Source: Aldehydirespirator sp963667505
GTDB taxonomy: Bacteria; Actinomycetota; Acidimicrobiia; Acidimicrobiales; Aldehydirespiratoraceae
Assembly (NCBI GenBank): GCA_963667505.2
Contig: OY763490.2
Coordinates: 3,782,001 to 3,846,000 of the forward strand
Direction of reading: 5' to 3'
DNA length: 64,000 nucleotides
Shown here: positions 1 through 9,263 of the stretch, one piece after another
Numbering within the stretch: position 1 is the stretch's first letter
Layout of the letters: each line of letters begins with the position of its first letter
The notes under the pieces: generated by a model
Databases searched by the model: none
Told to the model about the DNA's origin: nothing
The model's input: only the letters and a program-made list of their open reading frames with translations
Translations under genes and position numbers: made by a program

Positions 1-666
1 CGCGGCCTTGGTCCCGAAGACCACCAGGAACCAGGCGCCGATGCCGAGCCGGACGCCGTCGGCCAACTGCGGTATCCGCTCGGCCAGCAGGGCCATGTTG
101 ACCGTGCCCGTGGCCGCGTAGACGAAGGCGACGCCCATCAAGAACAGGGTCGAGGCCAGCAGGTTCATCACCACGTAGGTCATGCCGGACCGGACCTGGC
201 CGCGGGTGCCTTGGTGCGTGAGCAGGACGTAGCTGGACACCAGGATCAGTTCGAAGGCGACGAAGAGGGTGAACAGATCGCCGGTCAGGAAGGCCAACGA
301 GACCCCGGCGGTGAGCACGCACATCAGCGGCCCGCTCAACTCCGGATTGGCCCCCCACACCGTGCGGCGCTGGCCGATGGCGAAGATCTCCACGACGAAG
401 ATGATGGTCAGCGCGACCGGGAGAATGAGGGCGGCGAACAGGTCGGCCACCAAGATGATGCCGAGCTCCGGCGCCCAGCCGCCCACAGCGACGGTGTGGG
501 TGCCGTCGCGGGCCACGGCCACCAACAGGAGGTGCGAGGCGAGCGCGGCCGAACCCAGGCCTGCGACCACCGCTGCGTCGCGCAGTTGGGGGCGGGCCCG
601 CAGCGCGAGGCTCGCTGCGGCGGCCAGCAGCGGGACGACGATGGCGATCGAGATCAGCTCGGTCAT
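1..666 (-). CDS. mnhD: Mrp/Mnh cation:proton antiporter subunit D (partial, 3' end outside window)
   Basis: This is the N-terminal 222 residues of an MnhD/MrpD subunit, a NuoM/NuoN-like membrane protein that forms part of the proton and sodium path of the multi-subunit antiporter. It begins MTELISIAIVVPLLAAAAS and shows successive hydrophobic helices, including the family-typical stretch with LTGDLFTLFVAFELILVSSY and its conserved membrane glutamate. The ATG at 666 overlaps the stop of mnhC, so translation is coupled. The reading frame is open to the window edge; the rest of D and presumably mnhE-F-G lie to the left. The assignment rests on order A-B-C-D and on sequence character. Confidence 0.9.
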   Translation of the reverse strand, partial: MTELISIAIVVPLLAAAASLALRARPQLRDAAVVAGLGSAALASHLLLVAVARDGTHTVAVGGWAPELGIILVADLFAALILPVALTIIFVVEIFAIGQRRTVWGANPELSGPLMCVLTAGVSLAFLTGDLFTLFVAFELILVSSYVLLTHQGTRGQVRSGMTYVVMNLLASTLFLMGVAFVYAATGTVNMALLAERIPQLADGVRLGIGAWFLVVFGTKAA

Positions 667-1136
667 GTCGCAGCCGCGCCTCCCGGGCCGGTGCCGGCGC
701 CGTGGGAATCCGCGTGGCCGCCGGGAGCGTCGCGATCGTCACCGCCGCGGCTCCGTCGGAGGCCGGCGATCCGGCTGCGGGCCGTGAGTCGGGGGTTCGC
801 GACCCGGTGATCCTCGAGGTCGTCCTCGACGAGGTCGTCGCCCGAGAGTGTCCGCTGGCGCTTGGCCAGGGCCAACAGGAACAGCGTCAGTCCGAACGAG
901 ATGACGATGGCAGTGAGGGTGAGGGCCTGTGGCAGCGGGTTAGCCATGTCCTCCGCCGCCGCCCGGCCCGCGATGGGGGGCTTTCCGGCCGCCCCTCCGG
1001 CCGCCACCAGCGCCACCACTGCCGCGTGGCCCAGCAGCGCGTAGCCGAGGACGATCCGGCTCAGCGAGCGTCCGGTCAGGAAGTACAGGCCGACCGCGGT
1101 CAGCCCGCCGACGGCAAGCAGCAGAGCTCCGCTCAT
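663..1136 (-). CDS. mnhC: Mrp/Mnh antiporter subunit C (NuoK-like)
   Basis: The 157-residue protein has the three-helix NuoK-like core of MnhC: MSGALLLAVGGLTAVGLYF, then ILVLGYALLGHA-type helix 2 (here IVLGYALLGHAAVVAL) and a third helix after the conserved DPLPQALTLTAIVI-like motif (here NPLPQALTLTAIVIS). The C-terminus after about residue 105 is a charged, low-complexity tail longer than in most homologues. I chose the ATG at 1136 because it overlaps the stop of mnhB by 4 bp (ATGA) and because the reading frame upstream is antisense to mnhB sequence. It acts in the membrane with subunits A, B and D. Confidence 0.9.
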   Translation of the reverse strand: MSGALLLAVGGLTAVGLYFLTGRSLSRIVLGYALLGHAAVVALVAAGGAAGKPPIAGRAAAEDMANPLPQALTLTAIVISFGLTLFLLALAKRQRTLSGDDLVEDDLEDHRVANPRLTARSRIAGLRRSRGGDDRDAPGGHADSHGAGTGPGGAAAT

Positions 1137-1585
1137 CGTTGCTTCCCGCCGTCGGTCACTGCCGACGGATCGGCTGCGAACTCGGCCACGCCCAGCCCGT
1201 CGAGCACGGCGATGACCGTTCCGAGCACGATGGCCGCCACGCCCACGTCGAACAGCAGTGCCGAGCCGGCCTTTATCTGACCGAGCAGCGGCACCTCCAG
1301 CGAGACCACCTGCTGGTCGAACAGCACGCCGCCCCAACCCAGCGGCATCACGGCGACACCGGCGACGACGAATGCGCCTGCGGCCACCAGGGATATGCCG
1401 TAGCTGGGCCGGTGCAAGCCGGCGATGGTCCGCAGCGCGACCACGGCCCCGAACACCAGGCCGGCGGTGAATCCGCCGCCGGGGTTGTTGTGGCCTGCGA
1501 ACAGCAGGTAGCAGCCGACGACGAGGGCGAACGGGCTGGCGGCGTGGGTGCCGAGCCTGATGATCGGCGCGAGCGCGTCGGTCAT
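1133..1585 (-). CDS. mnhB: Mrp/Mnh antiporter subunit B
   Basis: The 150-residue membrane protein carries the MnhB signature GHNNPGGGFTAGLVFGAVVAL near residues 30-51 and ends with a conserved segment (LFDVGVAAIVLGTVIAVLD). MnhB packs against the C-terminal part of MnhA in the antiporter. The ATG at 1585 overlaps the mnhA stop by 4 bp and its own stop overlaps mnhC, so A, B, C and D form one tightly coupled minus-strand operon. Length is normal for the family. Confidence 0.92.
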   Translation of the reverse strand: MTDALAPIIRLGTHAASPFALVVGCYLLFAGHNNPGGGFTAGLVFGAVVALRTIAGLHRPSYGISLVAAGAFVVAGVAVMPLGWGGVLFDQQVVSLEVPLLGQIKAGSALLFDVGVAAIVLGTVIAVLDGLGVAEFAADPSAVTDGGKQR

Positions 1586-3876
1586 GGCTGTCCGCTCTCA
1601 GGACTGCGCGCAGCCTGGGCGAGGACCCGCCCGGCCGGGGGTCGGTCCTCGGGCATGGTCTCGGACCTGCGGGAGGCGCCGGCGAGAGCCAGCACGCCTA
1701 GGGCGACAGTGGCGAGCACCATCACCTCGCCCAGGGTGTCGAGGCCCCGCAGGTCGGTGAGGATCACGTTGACGACGTTGCTCCCGCCGCCCTCGTTCAC
1801 CGATGCGGCCACCATGTCGGCGAGCGGCGGCACCGCGACTGGTTCGCCGGACGCGGCAACCAGCCCGACCACTACGGCCACCCCCCCTAGTCCGGCGACG
1901 GTCATCCGCACGGCCCGCCACCGCAGCCCCATCCTAGGGAAACTGCGCGAGAGGTGCCCGAAGGCGAGCACGAAGCCGACCACGATGGCCGCCTCGACCA
2001 GCAGCTGCGTGAGGACCAGGTCGGGGGCGCCGTGGATGACGAACACGGCCGCGACCGAAATCCCGGTCGCGCCCAGCGCAAGCCCTGCTCCGAGGCGGGT
2101 GCCGACCGCGGCGAGGGCGAGGGCCGCACCCACGGCGGCCACGGCAACGACCGCTTGCAGCGGTGTGTGCCACGCATCGATGTGGCCGACGCCGACATGG
2201 CCCACGAACGGGATGGTGGCGATGGCTGCCATGGCCGCCATCGTCACCAGGTACACCGGGAGCGAGCCGTGCTGCAGCCGTGCGCAGGCTGCCCGGCCGA
2301 AGGTGACCGTGAAGTCGATGGAGGCGTCGGTCCAGCGGGCGGCGTGGGCCGCCGGAACGCTCCCCGGCCGTCGGCTGACGGCCAGGCCGCCGATCGCGCC
2401 GAGGACTATGACAGTCGCTGAGACTCCCAACTCCGCCGTGAATCCGGGCCAGCGGTGCAGGTGGCCGACTGCGGTGCCGCTCAGCCGGTGCGCGGCGGGG
2501 CCGACGAGATCGTCGATCCAGCCGAGGGCCGCGTAACCCGCGACCCCGGCCAGGGCTAGAACCAGAGGCGGAGCGCCCAGGGCGTGGCGGCGCGGGGCGA
2601 GCGGCGTCTCTGGGCCGGGCCCGAACACGGCCACCAGGAATCGAACCGTGTAGGCGACGGTCAGCACCGAGCCGCCGATCACGCCGACGGGGACGATCCA
2701 CCCCTCAGGACCCTCCAGCGCCAGCGTCGCCTTTATGGCGGTCTCCTTGGCGACGAATCCCAGCAGCGGCGGAATGCCGGCCATCGACATCCCGGCCAGC
2801 ACGGCGGCGGTGCAGGTCGCCGGCATCGACCGGGCGAGGCCGCCCAGCTGCTTGATGTTGCGGGTTCCCGTCCGCACGTCGATCTCCCCGACGATCAGGA
2901 ACAGCGCGCCCTTGAACAGCGCATGGGCGACCAGCAGCGACACTGCGGCGAGTACCGCCGTGGGAGTGCCCGCGCTGAAGAGAGTGATCATCATGCCCAG
3001 CTGCGACACGGTGCCCCAAGCGAGGATGAGCTTGGCGTCGGTGTGGCGCAGCGCCCCGACCGCCCCCCAGACGATCGACACGATCCCGAAGCCGAGACCC
3101 AGAGCCTTCCACGCCGAAAGCCCTCCGAGGGCGGGGCCGGTCACCGCAACCAGCACCACCCCGGCCTTCACCATCGTGGCCGAGTGGAGATAGGCGCTCA
3201 CCGGGGTGGGGGCGACCATCGCTCCCGGCAGCCATGCGTGGAAGGGAACCTGGGCCGACTTGGTGGCCGCGGCGACCATCACGAGCACGGCGCCGACGAC
3301 CGCCGAAGTCCCCTGCACTGGCGCCAGGTCGCTGATCAGGGTCGCGTCCGCGGAACGGGTCACGAGCAGCAGGCCGGCCAGCAGGACGAGTCCACCCCCG
3401 CCGGTCACCATCAGCGCCCGCCGGGCCGCGGCGAGCACTACGGCGTCGGTGCTCTTGTGGCCGACAAGCAGGAACGAGGTCACCGACGTCAGTTCCCAGA
3501 AGATGAACAGCGACCAGACCGAGTCCGACCAGACCAGGCCCAGCATCGCCGTCGAGAAGGCCAGCAGCGTGGTCGCGAACCGGCCGGTTGCCGCGTCGCC
3601 GGGAGCGAAGTAGCCGTAGGCGTATACGAACACTCCGACCCCGATCCCAGACACGATCAAGGTCATGATCTCCACGAAGGCGTCGACCCGGAACGTCAAG
3701 GCGAGATCGAGACCGTCCACCCAGGCCACGCTGGCCGTGGCGGGCTCCTCGCTGTTGAGCCGCGTCGCGCACCAGACCGTGGTGGCCGCGGCAGGCACGG
3801 CCGCCACCAGCAGGCTGCGGCGGCCCAGCCGGCGGCCGGCGGCGGCCAGCACTATGCACACGACTGCGTGCAACAT
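1582..3876 (-). CDS. mnhA: Mrp/Mnh antiporter subunit A
   Basis: A 764-residue NuoL-like subunit. The N-terminal two thirds is the antiporter module with many helices and the conserved FWELTSVTSFLLVGHKS and KSAQVPFHAWLPGAM motifs; the C-terminal part carries the MnhA/MrpA-specific extension with GAPDLVLTQLLVEAAIVVGF, typical of MrpA. I prefer the ATG at 3876 (MLHAVVCIVLAAAG), which has GGGGG about 8 nt upstream. An in-frame ATG at 3894 would add six residues but falls inside the first unit of the 17-bp tandem array and has no ribosome site. It heads the operon, so the promoter must lie in or beyond the repeat array. Confidence 0.92.
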   Translation of the reverse strand: MLHAVVCIVLAAAGRRLGRRSLLVAAVPAAATTVWCATRLNSEEPATASVAWVDGLDLALTFRVDAFVEIMTLIVSGIGVGVFVYAYGYFAPGDAATGRFATTLLAFSTAMLGLVWSDSVWSLFIFWELTSVTSFLLVGHKSTDAVVLAAARRALMVTGGGGLVLLAGLLLVTRSADATLISDLAPVQGTSAVVGAVLVMVAAATKSAQVPFHAWLPGAMVAPTPVSAYLHSATMVKAGVVLVAVTGPALGGLSAWKALGLGFGIVSIVWGAVGALRHTDAKLILAWGTVSQLGMMITLFSAGTPTAVLAAVSLLVAHALFKGALFLIVGEIDVRTGTRNIKQLGGLARSMPATCTAAVLAGMSMAGIPPLLGFVAKETAIKATLALEGPEGWIVPVGVIGGSVLTVAYTVRFLVAVFGPGPETPLAPRRHALGAPPLVLALAGVAGYAALGWIDDLVGPAAHRLSGTAVGHLHRWPGFTAELGVSATVIVLGAIGGLAVSRRPGSVPAAHAARWTDASIDFTVTFGRAACARLQHGSLPVYLVTMAAMAAIATIPFVGHVGVGHIDAWHTPLQAVVAVAAVGAALALAAVGTRLGAGLALGATGISVAAVFVIHGAPDLVLTQLLVEAAIVVGFVLAFGHLSRSFPRMGLRWRAVRMTVAGLGGVAVVVGLVAASGEPVAVPPLADMVAASVNEGGGSNVVNVILTDLRGLDTLGEVMVLATVALGVLALAGASRRSETMPEDRPPAGRVLAQAARSPESGQP

Positions 3877-3890
3877 GAGGAGACCCCCGA

Positions 3891-4097
3891 TCATGGGAGT
3901 CCGCCGGTCATGGACGTACGCCGGTCATAGGAGTCCGCTGGTCATGGACGTTCGCCGGTCATAGGAGTCCGCCGGTCATGGGAGTCCGTCATGGGAGTCC
4001 GTCGGTCATGGGAGTCCGTCGGTCATGGGAGTCCGTCGGTCATGGGAGTCCGTCGGTCATGGGAGTCCGTCGGTCATGGGAGTCCGTCGGTCATGGA
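3891..4097. repeat. 17-bp tandem repeat array, about 12 copies
   Basis: About twelve head-to-tail copies of a 17-bp unit, consensus TCATGGGAGTCCGTCGG. The five leftmost copies are diverged (units starting 3891, 3908, 3925, 3942, 3959) and alternate between GGAGTCC and GACGT(A/T)C cores. A 13-bp short unit sits at 3976-3988, followed by six identical units from 3989 to 4090 and a partial one. Each unit contains the palindrome CATG. The array fills the space between the divergently transcribed mnhA and topA genes. There are no spacers, so it is not a CRISPR array. The identical right half points to recent expansion. Confidence 0.95.
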
Positions 4098-4421
4098 CGG
4101 GCCGCGTCAACGCGCATGAGGCAGTCTAAGAGACCGAGGGGATCGGTGGCAGTGTGCCGGCGTCGGCATCGTGATGCTGGTCGCGGAATGGATGAGCGAC
4201 GCGCTGACGATTGCGGCCCTCGTCGGTGCCGCTATCCTTCGCGTCTCCCAACCCGCAGAGGCGGCCGCGGCGCCCCGCTGGCGTCCTGCCAGTGTGGCGG
4301 AGCATCCGTCCGGCCGGGCCCCGCCAGCCCTCGACGTTCCCAACCCTTGCCAGCCCCTGCTTATCCTGTCCGAATCCCAATCTGGTGACGGGCGCCGGCC
4401 CGTCGGATCGGTTCGAAGCCC
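4098..4421. other. Leader region between repeat array and topA
   Basis: No convincing gene is seen. Short frames exist on both strands but none has a recognisable product or ribosome site. A weak promoter-like pair reading toward topA is TTGCGG at 4211-4216 and TATCCT at 4233-4238 with a 16-bp spacer. The topA start itself has no clear purine-rich ribosome site in the last 15 bases (GGTTCGAAGCCC). The region may hold divergent promoters for topA and mnhA. Confidence 0.35.
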
Positions 4422-7079
4422 ATGGCCAACGCCCTAGTCATCGTTGAGTCGCCCGCCAAGGCGAAGACGATCTCCGGTTATCTCGGCGACGGTTACGTCG
4501 TGGAGTCGTCGATCGGCCACATCCGCGACCTGCCCAGCCGGGCGGCCGAGGTGCCGAAGGCCTACAAGTCCGAGCCCTGGGCCCGCCTCGGCATCGATGT
4601 GGACAACGGCTTCAAGCCCCTGTACGTGGTGAACAGCGACAAGCGCCAGCAGATCCGCAAGCTCAAGAGCCTGCTCGCCGATGTCGACGAGCTGTACCTG
4701 GCCACCGACGGCGACCGGGAGGGAGAGGCCATCGCTTGGCACCTGCTGGAGGTGCTCAACCCGCGTGTGCCGGTGCGGCGCATGGTGTTCCACGAGATCA
4801 CCAGGCCCGCGATCGCGGCCGCCGTGCAGTCTCCCCGCGACCTCGACCGCCGCCTCGTCGACGCTCAGGAAGCCCGGCGCATGCTCGACCGGCTCTACGG
4901 CTACGAGGTGTCGCCGGTGCTGTGGAAGAAGGTGATGCCCCAGCTCTCGGCCGGCCGGGTCCAAAGCGTGGCGGTCCGCATCGTGGTGCAGCGCGAGCGC
5001 GAGAGGATGACGTTCGTGAGCGCGGGCTTCTGGAGCCTCACCGCCACGTTCGCTCCCGCCGCTGAAGCCGGCTCGAGCCCCGAAGACGCCGACAGCCGCG
5101 GCGCGCACCGGTTCAAGGCGCTGCTCGTCGAGCTTGACGGATCCCGGGTGGCGACCGGCCGCGACTTCGGCTCCGACGGCCTGCCCTCCGACGCTGCCGT
5201 GGCCGTGCTCGACGAGGCCGCGGCCCAGAGGCTCGCGTCGGACTTCGACGGCGCGGGCTTCACGGTGCGGTCGCGCCGCACCAAGCCGTACCGGCGCCGC
5301 CCGGCCGCGCCGTTCATCACATCCACGCTGCAGCAGGAGGCGGCCCGCAAGCTGTCGATGTCGTCGGCCACGGCGATGCGCACCGCGCAGGCGCTGTACG
5401 AGAAGGGCTACATCACCTACATGCGGACCGACAGCACATCGCTGTCGTCGGCCGCGCTGGCCGCGGCCCGCGCCGCGGTGGCGAGCCGTTTCGGCGCGGA
5501 GGCGCTCCCGCCGGAGCCGAGGGTCTACGCCAGCAAGGTCAAGAACGCGCAGGAGGCCCACGAGGCCATCAGGCCCGCGGGCGACGCCTTCGCCGATCCC
5601 GAGGCGGTGGCCCGGCAGGTGCCCCGAGACGAGGCCCGGCTGTACGACCTGGTCTGGAAGCGGACCCTGGCCAGCCAGATGACCGACTGCGTCGGCGAGA
5701 CCGTGCAACTGCGGATCGGCGCCCGCACCGAGGGCGGCACCGACGGCGAGTTCGCGGCGAGCGGCACCGTCATCGCCCGAATGGGCTTCCGGGAGGTCTA
5801 CACCGAGGGCACCGACGCGGGCGACTCGTCCGAAGGCGACGACGAGGCGCGGCTGCCGCCGGTGACGGAAGGAGACCGGGTCCTCAGCCTCGCGATGGAG
5901 GCGGCGGGCCACAGCACCCAGCCGCCGGCGCGCTACACGGAGGCCTCGCTGGTCCGTCGCCTCGAACAGCTCGGCGTGGGCCGGCCCTCCACGTACTCGT
6001 CGATCATGGGAACCATCGCCGACCGGGGCTATGTGCGCCGCAAGGGGTCGGCGCTGGTGCCGTCGTTCGTGGCCTTCTCGGTGGTCAACCTCCTGGAGCG
6101 GCACTTCCCCAAGCTCGTCGACTACGCGTTCACCGCCGAGATGGAGGACGACCTCGACCGGATCGCCACCGGCACCGAAGAGTCTGTCCCGTGGCTCGAT
6201 CGGTTCTATTTCGGCGACCGCGACGATCCGGGGCTCAAGGAGAAGGTGTCGAGCCGCCTCGCCGACATCGACGCCCGCTCAGTCAATTCGATCCTGATCG
6301 GCGCGGACGCCGACGGGGTGGACGTGGCGGTCCGGGTGGGTCGCTACGGCCCCAGCGTGCAGCGGGGTGAGAACACCGCTGGCGTGCCCGACGACATCGA
6401 CCCCGACGAGCTGACGATCGAGCGGGCGCTGGAGTTGCTGGAGCGCCCCGGCGGCGAGCGTGTGCTCGGCAGCGATCCGGCGACGGGCCTCGACGTGCTG
6501 GCCAAGTCGGGCCGGTACGGGCCGTACGTGCAGCTGGGCCGGGCCGAGGACGTGCCCGACAAGCCGAAGTTCGCGTCGCTGTTGAAGTCCATGGCGCTGG
6601 AGACGGTGACCCTCGACGAGGCGCTCATGGTGCTGTCGCTGCCGCGCACGGTGGGCGTTGATCCTGCCGACGGGACCGAGATCACCGTCCAGAACGGCCG
6701 TTACGGGCCGTTCGTCAAGAAGGGCTCCGACAGCCGCAGCCTGTCCGACGAGGATCAGCTGTTCACCGTGACTCTGGACGAATGCCTCGCGCTGCTGGCG
6801 CAGCCCAAGCAGCGGCGGGGCGGAGCCTCGGCTGCGCCGTTGCGGGAGCTGGGCGAAGACCCGGCCACCGGCCGGGCCATGGTCGTGAGGGACGGGCGCT
6901 ACGGCCACTACGTCACTGACGGCGAGACCAATGCCTCGCTGCGGAAGGGCGACACGGTGGAGGGCCTCACCGTGGAACGGGCGTCGGAGCTCCTGGCCGA
7001 GCGGCGGGCCAAAGGGCCGGCCAAGCGCCCGACCCGCAAGAAGTCGTCCACGGCCAAGAAGTCTCGCACCAAGAAGTAA
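4422..7079 (+). CDS. topA: DNA topoisomerase I (type IA)
   Basis: The 885-residue enzyme relaxes negatively supercoiled DNA through a transient 5'-phosphotyrosine. It starts MANALVIVESPAKAKTISGY, the TOPRIM signature, followed by the acidic cluster in LATDGDREGEAIAWHL. The active-site tyrosine lies in YITYMRTDSTSLS around residue 335. The segment RYTEASLVRRLEQLGVGRPSTY is also typical. After residue 640 four repeats of the type GRYGPYVQ replace zinc fingers, as in actinobacterial TopA, and the tail is lysine-rich (KKSSTAKKSRTKK), which in this group aids DNA binding. It is complete and probably monocistronic or read through into the downstream exporter. Confidence 0.97.
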   Translation: MANALVIVESPAKAKTISGYLGDGYVVESSIGHIRDLPSRAAEVPKAYKSEPWARLGIDVDNGFKPLYVVNSDKRQQIRKLKSLLADVDELYLATDGDREGEAIAWHLLEVLNPRVPVRRMVFHEITRPAIAAAVQSPRDLDRRLVDAQEARRMLDRLYGYEVSPVLWKKVMPQLSAGRVQSVAVRIVVQRERERMTFVSAGFWSLTATFAPAAEAGSSPEDADSRGAHRFKALLVELDGSRVATGRDFGSDGLPSDAAVAVLDEAAAQRLASDFDGAGFTVRSRRTKPYRRRPAAPFITSTLQQEAARKLSMSSATAMRTAQALYEKGYITYMRTDSTSLSSAALAAARAAVASRFGAEALPPEPRVYASKVKNAQEAHEAIRPAGDAFADPEAVARQVPRDEARLYDLVWKRTLASQMTDCVGETVQLRIGARTEGGTDGEFAASGTVIARMGFREVYTEGTDAGDSSEGDDEARLPPVTEGDRVLSLAMEAAGHSTQPPARYTEASLVRRLEQLGVGRPSTYSSIMGTIADRGYVRRKGSALVPSFVAFSVVNLLERHFPKLVDYAFTAEMEDDLDRIATGTEESVPWLDRFYFGDRDDPGLKEKVSSRLADIDARSVNSILIGADADGVDVAVRVGRYGPSVQRGENTAGVPDDIDPDELTIERALELLERPGGERVLGSDPATGLDVLAKSGRYGPYVQLGRAEDVPDKPKFASLLKSMALETVTLDEALMVLSLPRTVGVDPADGTEITVQNGRYGPFVKKGSDSRSLSDEDQLFTVTLDECLALLAQPKQRRGGASAAPLRELGEDPATGRAMVVRDGRYGHYVTDGETNASLRKGDTVEGLTVERASELLAERRAKGPAKRPTRKKSSTAKKSRTKK

Positions 7080-7107
7080 GGCGGCCGGGACGCCTAGCCT
7101 CGTCGCA

Positions 7108-8646
7108 GTGGAGCATCTGACCCCGCGCCGCGCGGCCGGCCTTCGGCTGGACGAGGCTTTCGAGGCCGCCCGTCCCGCCGACCGGATCGAGCGGGTGTTC
7201 GGCACGCGGGCCTTCCTGCGGCTGTGGATCGCCCAGGTGGTGTCGGCTACCGGCGACTGGCTGGGCCTGGTGGCCACGATCTCGTTGGCGGCCCGCCTGA
7301 GCGAGGGCTCCGAGGGCGCGGCCATCGCCTTGGTGCTGGCCAGCCGGGTGGCGCCGGGGTTCTTCCTGGCCACCGCGGTGGGCGTGATCGTCGACCGCTT
7401 CAACCGCAAGCGTGTGATGATCACCAGCGATCTGGGGCGCGCCGCGGTGCTGGTGACCCTGCCGTTCGTCGACACGTTGGCCGGTCTGGTGGCGGCCAGC
7501 GTGGTGCTGGAGCTGCTGACCATGATGTGGCAGCCGGCCAAGGAGGCCACCGTCCCCAACCTCGTGCCGCGCGAGAAGCTCACCGGGGCGAACTCGCTGA
7601 ACGTCGCGGCCGCCTACGGCATGTTCCCGGTGGCGGCCGGGATCGCGGCTCTGCTGTCCAAGGCCGCCGAGGCCCTGCCCGACGAGGGCTGGGTCACGAC
7701 CCTGCGACTCAACGAGGAGGGTCTCGCCTTCTACGTGGACGCGCTCTCGTTCTTGGCGACGGCGCTGATCATCTGGCGGATCGCCATCCCGGCCCGTCCC
7801 CGGCAGGAGAGGCAGGCCGGGCAGCGCCGGAGCCTCGATCTCGGCGGCGCCGTCCGCGAGCTGCGCGAGGGCTGGCGGCTGGTGGCGGCCAACCCGATCG
7901 TGCGGGCCGTCAACGTGGGTCTGGCGACTGCGGTCATGGGCGCCGGGATCGTCTTCTCGCTGGGCGCCCTGTTCGTGGACGAGGTGATCGTCGGCCGGGA
8001 GGCCGACTTCAACCTGGTGCTGTTCTCCCTGGGCGTGGGTATGGCGGTGGGCGTGGGGTCGGCCTCCGCGCTCCAGAACCGCCTCAACCGGTCTCGTGGC
8101 TTCGTGGCGGCGCTGATGGGGGCCGGGGTGGTGCTGTTCGCCGCGGCGTCGGTCGACCGGCTCTCGCTGATGGTTCCGCTGGTGGTGCTGCTGGGCATGA
8201 TGGCGGGGCCGTCGTACGTGCTGGGGTTCACGCTGCTGCATGAGAACGTGGACAACGAGATCCGGGGCCGGGTCTTCTCGGCCCTGCTCGTGCTGGTTCG
8301 GCTGTGCCTGCTGGTCGCGCTGGCCGCCGCGCCTGCAATGTCGGAGCTGTTCGGCCGTCTCACGGGCCGCTGGTGGGACGGCGCGGTCACTGTCATGGGC
8401 GCCGAGGTACTGCTGCCGGGAGTGCGGATCACGATGTGGCTGGCCGCAGTGGTGGTGTTCCTGGCCGGGGTGCTGGCCACATTGAGCATGCGGTCCGGCG
8501 CCCCCCCGCTCACAGCACCCGTCAACGGGCTTGCCGCGGAAGCCGACGCCACCGTGCCCGATGGGTCCGTGCCGACGGGGGGTGCCGTGCCCGAAGCGTC
8601 TGCACCGGAGGACCGCACCGTGCCCGACCGGAGGTCGGGGCGTTGA
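7108..8646 (+). CDS. MFS transporter
   Basis: A 512-residue major facilitator with about 12 hydrophobic segments. The loop after helix 2 reads VDRFNRKRVMITSDL, close to the GxxxDRxxRR motif A seen in the DHA3-like drug-export branch (the same type as MacB-independent macrolide exporters and enterobactin exporters). The GTG at 7108, 28 bp after the topA stop, is chosen because sequence upstream in this frame overlaps topA. The last 45 residues are a Pro/Val/Asp-rich cytosolic tail without helices. The stop overlaps the TTG start of tmk. The substrate cannot be told from sequence. Confidence 0.85.
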   Translation: MEHLTPRRAAGLRLDEAFEAARPADRIERVFGTRAFLRLWIAQVVSATGDWLGLVATISLAARLSEGSEGAAIALVLASRVAPGFFLATAVGVIVDRFNRKRVMITSDLGRAAVLVTLPFVDTLAGLVAASVVLELLTMMWQPAKEATVPNLVPREKLTGANSLNVAAAYGMFPVAAGIAALLSKAAEALPDEGWVTTLRLNEEGLAFYVDALSFLATALIIWRIAIPARPRQERQAGQRRSLDLGGAVRELREGWRLVAANPIVRAVNVGLATAVMGAGIVFSLGALFVDEVIVGREADFNLVLFSLGVGMAVGVGSASALQNRLNRSRGFVAALMGAGVVLFAAASVDRLSLMVPLVVLLGMMAGPSYVLGFTLLHENVDNEIRGRVFSALLVLVRLCLLVALAAAPAMSELFGRLTGRWWDGAVTVMGAEVLLPGVRITMWLAAVVVFLAGVLATLSMRSGAPPLTAPVNGLAAEADATVPDGSVPTGGAVPEASAPEDRTVPDRRSGR

Positions 8647-9263
8647 CGGGACGCCTGATAGCGGTGGAGGGAGTGGATGCTTCGGGAAAGTCCACCCAGG
8701 CCCGCCTGCTGGCGGATTCGCTGGACGCGCTCCACACCTTCCAGTTCGGCGCCACCGATGTGGGCGCGGTGATCCGCGGCGTGCTGCTCGACTCGGACAA
8801 CGACGATCTCGACGACCGCGCCGAGGCGCTGCTGATCATCGCCGACAAGGCCCAGCACGTCGCGGAGATAGTGGCCCCGGCGCTGCGGGCGGGCCGGGAC
8901 GTGGTGACTGACCGCTTCACCGCGTCAACGCTGGCTTACCAGGGCTATGGCCGAGGGCTCGACCTGTCGGAGTTGGCGGGCATGATGCGCTTCGCGACGA
9001 GCGGCGTCGAGCCCGACCTCAACGTGCTGCTGGAGGTGCCTCCCGAGGTCATGTCCCGGCGACTGGCGTCGTCGTCGGATCGCTTCGAGGCGGCTGGCGG
9101 CGGGTTCCTCGACCGGGTGCGTCTCGGCTACCAGTCGATGGCCCGCGCCGATCCAACCCGCTGGACGGTGGTGGACGGAGACGGCCCAGTGGACGAGGTG
9201 GCCGCCCGCGTACTAACAGCCGTGCAACAGCGACTCACCAGCCCGAACCCCGCACCACAATGA
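8643..9263 (+). CDS. tmk: Thymidylate kinase
   Basis: The 206-residue kinase converts dTMP to dTDP. The P-loop is VEGVDASGKSTQ at the N-terminus, the DR(F/Y) motif is VTDRFTASTLAYQGYGRGL near residue 90, and VPPEV...RR follows. The LID region is short with SSDRFEAAGGGF. The start is TTG at 8643, which overlaps the exporter stop (TTGA); no ATG exists upstream in frame without running deep into the exporter. Its stop overlaps the holB start by 4 bp, the common tmk-holB order. Confidence 0.93.
   Translation: MTGRLIAVEGVDASGKSTQARLLADSLDALHTFQFGATDVGAVIRGVLLDSDNDDLDDRAEALLIIADKAQHVAEIVAPALRAGRDVVTDRFTASTLAYQGYGRGLDLSELAGMMRFATSGVEPDLNVLLEVPPEVMSRRLASSSDRFEAAGGGFLDRVRLGYQSMARADPTRWTVVDGDGPVDEVAARVLTAVQQRLTSPNPAPQ

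Noticed and set aside
2584..3930. Long plus-strand frame opposite mnhA
   Set aside because: It is Gln/His/Arg-rich antisense translation of a clearly conserved membrane protein; high GC produces such open frames.
3891..4097. CRISPR array
   Set aside because: Units follow each other without spacers and are only 17 bp long; no cas genes are near.
4434..6104. Long minus-strand frame opposite topA
   Set aside because: topA is conserved throughout; the opposite frame has no recognisable domain or ribosome site.
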